64,000 bases of DNA, taken from NCBI RefSeq assembly GCF_001279775.1, contig NZ_LGDG01000001.1:1-64000 (forward strand), read 5' to 3'. Both the position numbers and the translations under genes were made by a program. Below, one piece after another: positions 59,162 to 64,000 of this stretch. Under the pieces are notes generated by a model that did no database searches, was not told the DNA's origin, and worked only from the letters and a program-made list of their open reading frames with translations. Position 1 is the first letter of the stretch, and each line of letters starts with the position of its first letter. Source of the stretch: Streptomyces sp. MMG1533 (GTDB lineage Bacteria; Actinomycetota; Actinomycetes; Streptomycetales; Streptomycetaceae).

Positions 59162-60259
59162 ATGACCGAAACTCTCGGAGCGGCGCGGGGCGTCACCGAC
59201 AAGGCGAAGGATCAGGCCACGAAGAACCCGATCACCGACGTGGCCAAGAGCGAGGCCGCCGACCGGCTCAAGGCGGAGGTGCAGGAGTACCTCGCCGCCC
59301 AGGCCCAGCGCATGCTGGTCGGCGTCGGCCGCAAGCTCGGCGAGACCACGGGCAAGCTGAACGACATCGCCGAGGGCAACAGCCCGGGCTTCGCCAAGCT
59401 CGCCCTCGACGGCGGCCGCAAGCTCGCCGAGGGCAAGGGCCCGCTGCGGTCCGCGCTGGAGCTCGGCGCCACGCGCGCCAAGGACAGCGTGGTCAGCGCG
59501 TTCAAGAACCTCGGCGGCGGCAAGGGCAAGAAGAAGGGCGGAGGCGGCAACAAGCCGACCGTCATCATCGAGTACATCGACATCGGCGTCCCGCTGCGCA
59601 CCGCCTACGACCAGTGGACCCAGTACCAGGACTTCAGCACCTTCGCGAAGGGCGTCAAGAGCGCGAACCGCGCCGACGACACCCATTCCGACTGGCAGCT
59701 GAAGGTCTTCTGGTCCAACCGCGGCTGGAAGGCCCACACCACCGAGCAGGTGCCCGACGACCGGATCTCCTGGAACTCGGAGGGCGCCAAGGGCACCACC
59801 AGGGGCGTCGTCTCCTTCCACCACCTCGCCGACAACCTCACCCGCGTCCTGCTGGTCATCGAGTACTACCCCCAGGGCTTGTTCGAAAAGACCGGCAACA
59901 TCTGGCGCGCCCAGGGGCGCCGGGCCCGGCTCGACCTGAAGAACTTCGCCCGCCACATCACCCTCAAGGGCGAGGCGGAGGACGCCTGGCGCGGCGAGAT
60001 CCGCGACGGCGAGGTCGTGCAGAGCCACGAGGACGCCGTGGCCGAGGAGGAGGAAGAGTCGGCCAAGGCGGAAGAGGAGGCCGAGGAGCCCGAGGAGGAG
60101 GGCGAGGAGGCGTACGAGGACGAGGAGGAAGGCCCGTACGCCGAGGAAGAGGCCGAAGAGTACGAGGACGAGGAGGAGCCGGAGGGGGATGAGGAGCCGG
60201 CGGCCGAGGCCGAGGAAGAGGACGAATACGAGTACGCGGACGGCGGGAGCCGACGATGA
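59162..60259 (+). CDS. gvpZ: Gas vesicle cluster protein GvpZ: SRPBCC domain with acidic tail
   Basis: Protein of 365 residues. Residues ~1-125 are helical and charged with a Gly/Lys-rich hinge (GGGKGKKKGGGG). Then an SRPBCC (cyclase/dehydrase) domain spans ~135-285: VIIEYIDIGVPLRTAYDQWTQYQDF, WKAHTTEQVPDDRISW, GVVSFHHLADNLTRVLLVIEY. The last ~75 residues are almost all Glu/Asp with some Tyr. The cavity fold may hold a lipid or other hydrophobic ligand; the acidic tail could pair with the basic tail of GvpY encoded just upstream. It lies 3 bp after gvpY, and its stop overlaps gvpJ. Confidence 0.87.
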   Translation: MTETLGAARGVTDKAKDQATKNPITDVAKSEAADRLKAEVQEYLAAQAQRMLVGVGRKLGETTGKLNDIAEGNSPGFAKLALDGGRKLAEGKGPLRSALELGATRAKDSVVSAFKNLGGGKGKKKGGGGNKPTVIIEYIDIGVPLRTAYDQWTQYQDFSTFAKGVKSANRADDTHSDWQLKVFWSNRGWKAHTTEQVPDDRISWNSEGAKGTTRGVVSFHHLADNLTRVLLVIEYYPQGLFEKTGNIWRAQGRRARLDLKNFARHITLKGEAEDAWRGEIRDGEVVQSHEDAVAEEEEESAKAEEEAEEPEEEGEEAYEDEEEGPYAEEEAEEYEDEEEPEGDEEPAAEAEEEDEYEYADGGSRR

Positions 60260-60582
60260 CGACGCCGAGCCGGCTGCCCGACCCCTACGGCCAGGGCAGC
60301 GGCTCCAACCTCGCGGACATCCTTGAACGCGTCCTCGACAAGGGCATCGTCATCGCGGGTGACATCCGCATCAACCTGCTCGACATCGAACTCCTCACCA
60401 TCAAGCTGCGCCTCATCGTCGCCTCCGTCGACAAGGCCAAGGAGATGGGCATCGACTGGTGGGAGGACGACCCGGCGTTGTCCTCCGGTGCCCGTCGCAA
60501 GGAACTCGCCCGGGAGAACGCCGAGTTGCGCGAACGTCTCGCCGAACTGGAGCCCGACCGTGCTCAGGAGGAGGCGCCGTGA
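60256..60582 (+). CDS. gvpJ: Gas vesicle protein GvpJ (GvpA-like)
   Basis: GvpA-related minor shell protein of 108 residues. The core (about 18-62) reads NLADILERVLDKGIVIAGD, IRINLLDIELLTIKLRLIV, ASVDKAKEMGIDWW, like GvpA but with the WW end typical of GvpJ. A coiled-coil C-terminus follows (ARRKELARENAELRERLAEL). GvpJ is thought to sit at the conical tips or to nucleate assembly. ATG at 60256 overlaps the stop of gvpZ, and its own stop overlaps gvpL. Confidence 0.92.
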   Translation: MTTPSRLPDPYGQGSGSNLADILERVLDKGIVIAGDIRINLLDIELLTIKLRLIVASVDKAKEMGIDWWEDDPALSSGARRKELARENAELRERLAELEPDRAQEEAP

Positions 60583-61367
60583 GCGGACTGCGCTACGTCT
60601 ACGCCATCTGCCGCCCCTTCGGCGCGCCCCTGCAGTCCCAGCTGACCGGCGTGGCCGGCGACCCGCCCAGACTGCTGAACCACCACGGCCTGGTCGCCGT
60701 CGTCAGCCATGTGCCGGAGCGGGACTTCGCCGAGAAGCCGCTCCACGCCCATCTGGAGGACCTGGACTGGCTCACCGCGACCGCCCGCGCCCACCAGGGC
60801 GTGATCGACGCCCTCACCGTGGTCACCACCCCGCTGCCGCTGCGGCTCGGCACCGTCTTCCGCGACGACAGCGGTCTGCGGACGATGATCGAGGAGCGGG
60901 AGGACGACTTCCGGCGCACCCTCGACCGGCTGGCGGGCCGCGTCGAATGGGGCGTCAAGGTGTACGCCGAGCCGGAGCCGCAGACGTCGGAAAGCGGTCG
61001 GCCGGCGGAGAAGGCAGCCTCGGGCCGGGACTATCTGCGTCAGCGACGCCAGAGCGTCCGGGCGCACGAGGACAGGTGGCAACAGGCGGAACAGTTCGCG
61101 AGCCGGCTGCACGAAACGCTTTCCGTCTATTCCGAGGATTCCCGGCTGCACGCCCCGCAGAACCCCGCCCTTTCCGGTGTCTCCGGACAGAACGTGCTCA
61201 ATGCCGCCTATCTCGTTCCGCGCTCCGATTCCGAGGAATTCGTGGAGCTCGTGGACCGGACGAAGGGTGAGGTACCGGGAATGCGCGTGGAACTCACCGG
61301 TCCCTGGGCCGCCTATTCCTTTTCGGGGGAGCCCACGGGGGAGTCCACGGGGGAGGAGGACCGGTGA
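60579..61367 (+). CDS. gvpL: Gas vesicle protein GvpL
   Basis: Second GvpF/L family member, 262 residues. It opens with GLRYVYAICRP and carries PLPLRLGTVF at the position of the GvpF signature, a helical middle region rich in Gln/Arg/Glu, and a second domain with VLNAAYLVPRSDSEEFVELV and VELTGPWAAYSF. GvpL interacts with several other Gvp proteins in haloarchaea and is needed for assembly. GTG at 60579 overlaps gvpJ. The last 15 residues are Gly/Glu/Thr-rich from a short direct repeat (GEPTGESTGE). Confidence 0.92.
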   Translation: MSGLRYVYAICRPFGAPLQSQLTGVAGDPPRLLNHHGLVAVVSHVPERDFAEKPLHAHLEDLDWLTATARAHQGVIDALTVVTTPLPLRLGTVFRDDSGLRTMIEEREDDFRRTLDRLAGRVEWGVKVYAEPEPQTSESGRPAEKAASGRDYLRQRRQSVRAHEDRWQQAEQFASRLHETLSVYSEDSRLHAPQNPALSGVSGQNVLNAAYLVPRSDSEEFVELVDRTKGEVPGMRVELTGPWAAYSFSGEPTGESTGEEDR

Positions 61368-61552
61368 CGGTGATCGAGCGCCGAGAGGTCGCGCTGGTGG
61401 ACCTCCTCGACCGGCTGCTCGCCGGCGGGGTCGTCATCACCGGCGACATCACCCTGCGCATCGCGGACGTCGACCTGGTCCGGATCGACCTGAACGCGCT
61501 GATCAGTTCGGTGAACGAACAGGTGCCGTCACCTTGGGGGGAGCTGTCGTGA
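61364..61552 (+). CDS. gvpS: Gas vesicle protein GvpS (GvpA-like)
   Basis: Short GvpA-family protein of 62 residues consisting of the core only: VALVDLLDRLLAGGVVITGD, ITLRIADVDLVRIDLNALI and a brief tail. It is the third GvpA-like protein of the operon with gvpA and gvpJ. GTG at 61364 overlaps the gvpL stop, and its own stop overlaps gvpK (GTGA). Probably a minor shell component. Confidence 0.9.
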   Translation: MTVIERREVALVDLLDRLLAGGVVITGDITLRIADVDLVRIDLNALISSVNEQVPSPWGELS

Positions 61553-61887
61553 CCGAGCGACACAACCGGACCGAGCGGCACAACCGGACCGAGCGGCACA
61601 ACCGGACCGAGCGGCACAACCGGATGGACCTCGACCCCGACACCGTCGAGCGGGACCTGGTCAAACTCGTCCTGACCGTGGTGGAACTGCTGCGCCAGCT
61701 CATGGAACGCCAGGCGCTGCGCCGCTTCGACGAGGGTGGCCTGAGCGAGGAGCAGGAGGAGCGCATCGGGCTCACCCTGATGCTGCTCGACGACCGCATG
61801 ACCGAACTGCGCGAGCGGTACGGGCTGCGGCCCGAGGACCTGAATCTGGACCTCGGGCCGCTCGGACCTCTGCTTCCCCGGGAATGA
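61549..61887 (+). CDS. gvpK: Gas vesicle protein GvpK
   Basis: Last gene of the operon; 112 residues. The conserved GvpK domain starts at about residue 26: MDLDPDTVERDLVKLVLTVV, ELLRQLMERQALRRFDEGGL, SEEQEERIGLTLMLLDDRM and DLNLDLGPLGPLL. It is preceded by four copies of TERHNR from an 18-bp tandem repeat, an odd N-terminus that homologues need not have. GTG at 61549 keeps the GTGA overlap with gvpS, so the repeat is translated; an ATG at 61624 directly after it could serve as well. GvpK is an essential assembly factor in other hosts. Confidence 0.93.
   Translation: MTERHNRTERHNRTERHNRTERHNRMDLDPDTVERDLVKLVLTVVELLRQLMERQALRRFDEGGLSEEQEERIGLTLMLLDDRMTELRERYGLRPEDLNLDLGPLGPLLPRE
61552..61623 (+). 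repeat. Four 18-bp tandem repeats at the start of gvpK
   Basis: ACCGAGCGRCACAACCGG repeated four times (61552, 61570, 61588, 61606); only the first copy has A at the variable position. It encodes TERHNR four times and begins directly after the GTG start. Confidence 0.95.
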
Positions 61888-61919
61888 ACCCCGGGAAGGA
61901 AACGACGGTAAGGAAACGA

Positions 61920-61953
61920 ACGGGGGCCCCGGGTCAATTCCCGGGGCCCCCGT
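61920..61953. terminator. Strong terminator closing the gvp operon
   Basis: A 14-bp perfect stem, ACGGGGGCCCCGGG with CCCGGGGCCCCCGT, has a 6-base AT-rich loop and is followed by TTCAATT. It also lies just past the stop of the convergent small gene. Confidence 0.92.
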
Positions 61954-61959
61954 TTCAAT

Positions 61960-62130
61960 TCACCACCTGTACCAGCGGCCCCTGCCTCCACCCGCGGTCG
62001 TACTCCGCATCAGGAAGCCCAGAAGCCATAGCACCAGAACAGCCAGCGCAATCCACCAGAGAATCTTCACTGCGAACCCGGCACCGAAAAGGATCAGTAC
62101 CAGAAGCAGTACCAGCAGGATGGGAACCAT
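61960..62130 (-). CDS. Small hydrophobic protein
   Basis: Peptide of 56 residues with two adjacent membrane helices (about 2-19 and 22-41) and a short polar tail ending RGRWYRW. Streptomyces genomes carry several near-identical proteins simply annotated as hydrophobic protein; the role is unknown. The ATG at 62128-62130 is set by a full AGGAGG site eight bases upstream; a longer frame from 62148 would put that site inside the gene. Confidence 0.8.
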   Translation of the reverse strand: MVPILLVLLLVLILFGAGFAVKILWWIALAVLVLWLLGFLMRSTTAGGGRGRWYRW

Positions 62131-62172
62131 AGTGTGAACCTCCTGCATTCCGGGTTTCCCGGAAACGGGGAT

Positions 62173-62994
62173 TCAGGCTTCCTTTCGGCACAGAATCTCT
62201 CCGTGCAGCACGCTGAACCAGCCGTCTTCGCACTGCCCCCACTCCCGCCAGGCGGCGGACACCGCCCGCAGTTGCCCGTGGGTCGCGTGCCCGCCGTCCG
62301 TGGCCCGCTCGGCGTACGCCGAGGCCAGGGTGCGGTCCGCCCACAGGCCGCTCCACCACGCCCGTTCCTCCTGGGTGGCGAAGGTCCAGGTGCTGGAGGT
62401 CGCCGTGATGTCCGTCAGGCCCGCCCGCAGCGCCCAGGACTTCAGCCGGCGCCCGGCGTCCGGTTCGCCGCCGTTGGCGCGGGCCACCCGTTGGTAGAGG
62501 TCCGCCCAGTCGTCCATCCCCCGGGACGCGGGATGCCAGGTCATCGCCGCGTAGTCCGACTCCCGTACGGCGACGAACCCACCCGGGGCGGTGACCCGCC
62601 TCATCTCGCGCAGCGCCTGCACCGGATCGCCGACGTGCTGCAGCACCTGGTGGGCGTGGACCACGCAGAACGTGTCGTCGGGGAAGTCCAGGGCGTGCAC
62701 GTCCGCGACCGCGAAGCCGACGTTGGCCAGACCCCGTTCGGCGGCGGTGGCCCGGGCCTGGTCCAGGATGCCCGGTGCGTGGTCGACGCCGGTGACGTGC
62801 CCGTCGGGGACCAGGGCGGCCAGGTCGGCGGTGATGGTGCCCGGCCCGCAGCCGACGTCCAGGATCTTCATGTGGGGCTTCAGTGAACCGAGCAGGTAGG
62901 CCGCCGAGTTGGCGGCGGTGCGCCAGGTGTGGGAACGCAGCACCGACTCGTGGTGCCCGTGCGTGTAGACGGCGGTCTCCTGTGACTTCGACAT
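62173..62994 (-). CDS. SAM-dependent methyltransferase (UbiE/COQ5-like)
   Basis: Class I methyltransferase of 273 residues. Motif I is MKILDVGCGPGTITADLA, the acidic end of beta-2 is VTGVDHAPGILDQAR, motif II is FAVADVHALDFPDDTF and motif III REMRRVTAPGGFVAVRESDY. It begins with THGHHESVLRSHTWRTAANSA, a common lead-in for this group, which includes quinone and small-molecule methyltransferases. ATG at 62992-62994 follows GGGAG. Substrate unknown. It lies downstream of the diacylglycerol kinase-like gene on the same strand, 133 bp away. Confidence 0.88.
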   Translation of the reverse strand: MSKSQETAVYTHGHHESVLRSHTWRTAANSAAYLLGSLKPHMKILDVGCGPGTITADLAALVPDGHVTGVDHAPGILDQARATAAERGLANVGFAVADVHALDFPDDTFCVVHAHQVLQHVGDPVQALREMRRVTAPGGFVAVRESDYAAMTWHPASRGMDDWADLYQRVARANGGEPDAGRRLKSWALRAGLTDITATSSTWTFATQEERAWWSGLWADRTLASAYAERATDGGHATHGQLRAVSAAWREWGQCEDGWFSVLHGEILCRKEA

Positions 62995-63083
62995 GGGTGT
63001 GCTCCCTGTTCGGCGTCTCCTCGGGTACGCCTCACCGTACGCGCGCATGTCGAATAATGAGACCCGCGTTTTGCCATCTGGAC

Positions 63084-63146
63084 TGACGGGTGGTCAGTTA
63101 CCGGGCAGTGGCTGGATTGACGGGTGGTCAGTTACCGGGCAGTGGC
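63084..63146. repeat. 29-bp direct repeat duplicating the end of the kinase gene
   Basis: The same 29 bases (TGACGGGTGGTCAGTTACCG and nine more) occur at 63084-63112 and 63118-63146 with five bases between. The second copy encodes the last residues and stop of the kinase-like gene; the first lies just beyond. Confidence 0.92.
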
Positions 63147-64000
63147 CGGTACACCGCGAGCGCCTCGGGCAGCTTCTCCAGCGTCACCTCGCCCTCCACC
63201 TCGGTGACTTCACCGTCGTAGGCGAGGAGCGTGCCGGAGGCGACACCGGACAGGTGCAGTCGGCCCACCTGGACCGCCGCGTGGGCGGGGGAGCGGGTCA
63301 GCGGCCCGGCGACGGCGGCCGCGAGCAGCCGCAGTGTGGGTCGCCGCCCGCCGTGCACGACCCGCACGTCGAGTTGCCCGTCCGCCAGGTCGCGGCGCCG
63401 GCCGGGTGTGAGGCCCATCCGGTGGTAGGTGCCGTTGCCGGCGAACAGCAGCCACAGCGGCCGTGCCTCACCACGGAACTCGGCCTCCAGCGGGTGCTGG
63501 TCGGTGCGCGACACGCGCAGCGCCGCGAGCACCCCGGCCGGCCAGCCGCCGATCCGGGACGACCAGCGTTCCCGTTCGCGCACCAGCTCCGGATACACGC
63601 CCAGGCTGCACGTGTTGAGGAAGATGCCCTCCCGTTCGCCGCCGCTGAAGCGGCCCACGTCGACCCGTACGCCCTCGCCCTCCTGGACGGCCCGGCTCAG
63701 ATCGCGGATGCCCTCCACGCCCAGGTCGTAGGCGAAGTGGTTCAGAGTGCCGCCGGGCAGCACCGCGAGGGGCAGACCGTGGCGCAGGGCGATTGCGGCC
63801 GCGGCATTGACCGTGCCGTCGCCGCCGCACACGCCGAGCACCCGGGCGCGGGCCGCCGCCTTCTCCAACTCGGTGCGGACATCGGCCGGTTCGCACTCGA
63901 CGACCTCGGCCGCGCTCAGACTGTCCCGCAGCGCGCGCACCCGGTCGGCGGTGCCCGAGGCGGTGTTGGCGACGACGACCAGGCCCGCGCCGTCCGGCAG
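63128..64000 (-). CDS. Diacylglycerol kinase-like lipid kinase (5' end outside the window)
   Basis: At least 290 residues of a DAGK-catalytic family protein (YegS/BmrU/DgkB type). The frame runs off the right edge, starting ...GAGLVVVANTASGTADRVR, the usual first strand and loop, so only a short N-terminus (or a fused upstream domain) is missing. The nucleotide motif is GVCGGDGTVNAAA, followed by LAVLPGGTLNHFAYDLG and the distal AYDGEVTEVEG. Such kinases phosphorylate diacylglycerol or related lipids at the membrane. An internal GTG near 63940 is not the real start because conserved sequence continues upstream of it. A 29-bp duplication lies at its 3' end. Confidence 0.9.
   Translation of the reverse strand: MPDGAGLVVVANTASGTADRVRALRDSLSAAEVVECEPADVRTELEKAAARARVLGVCGGDGTVNAAAAIALRHGLPLAVLPGGTLNHFAYDLGVEGIRDLSRAVQEGEGVRVDVGRFSGGEREGIFLNTCSLGVYPELVRERERWSSRIGGWPAGVLAALRVSRTDQHPLEAEFRGEARPLWLLFAGNGTYHRMGLTPGRRRDLADGQLDVRVVHGGRRPTLRLLAAAVAGPLTRSPAHAAVQVGRLHLSGVASGTLLAYDGEVTEVEGEVTLEKLPEALAVYRPLPGN

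Overview
The window is high-GC actinobacterial chromosome, almost certainly Streptomyces. Evidence: strong G/C bias at third codon positions, frequent GTG starts and ATGA/GTGA stop-start overlaps, an F420-type oxidoreductase, LAxTG sorting signals, a crotonyl-CoA carboxylase/reductase (ethylmalonyl-CoA) cluster and a Streptomyces-type gvpOAFGYZJLSK gas vesicle operon. From memory, the gene order from the sirtuin to gvpK resembles one arm of the S. coelicolor chromosome. I see no rRNA, tRNA, CRISPR array, insertion sequence or prophage.

Layout. 1-7.1 kb: a decayed sirtuin copy, a membrane protein, a ferredoxin / ferredoxin reductase / cytochrome P450 operon, the intact sirtuin and a pentapeptide-like membrane protein. 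7.1-10.2 kb: Nudix hydrolase, a remnant of an MmyB-type regulator, ADP-ribosylglycohydrolase and glycerate kinase. 10.2-12.1 kb: intergenic repeats, then pssA and psd, which together make phosphatidylethanolamine. 12.2-21.5 kb: minus-strand ethylmalonyl-CoA pathway genes (ccr, ecm, a CoA-ester lyase, a MaoC hydratase and an acyl-CoA dehydrogenase) behind a TetR regulator and a double-length 3-hydroxyacyl-CoA dehydrogenase. 21.9-34 kb: mixed genes: HEAT protein, broken acetyltransferase, RidA, secreted peptidase, radical SAM protein behind a LexA-type box, SRPBCC protein, an MFS transporter with an extracytoplasmic repeat tail, a PAS-GAF-SpoIIE phosphatase, a methyltransferase and a secreted propeller protein.

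34-40.5 kb is the most interesting part. Two DtxR/DmdR-type iron boxes serve three secreted proteins carrying neocarzinostatin-like Ig-fold domains (two with LAxTG sortase signals), a degenerate HtaA (heme-binding) domain protein and a HmuT-type heme-binding lipoprotein with likely heme ligands H146 and Y242. No permease or ATPase follows hmuT. I read this as an iron-regulated, partly wall-anchored heme or metal capture system that has not, to my knowledge, been described as a unit.

40.6-47.6 kb: a secreted carboxylesterase, then a four-gene overlapping peptidase operon (M55 D-aminopeptidase, M20, S9, S66 LD-carboxypeptidase) that looks suited to cell-wall peptide breakdown. 47.9-51.7 kb: small enzymes and membrane proteins. 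51.9-56.4 kb: an overlapping trio of NDH-2-like dehydrogenase with a long 9-residue repeat tail, transketolase and a LigD-type polymerase. 56.5-61.9 kb: the gas vesicle operon, closed by a strong terminator. The window ends with a small hydrophobic protein, a methyltransferase and a truncated diacylglycerol kinase-like gene.

A recurring feature is short tandem repeats, at nine places: units of 12, 18, 20, 21, 27, 29 and about 115 bp. Those inside genes are multiples of three and keep frame.
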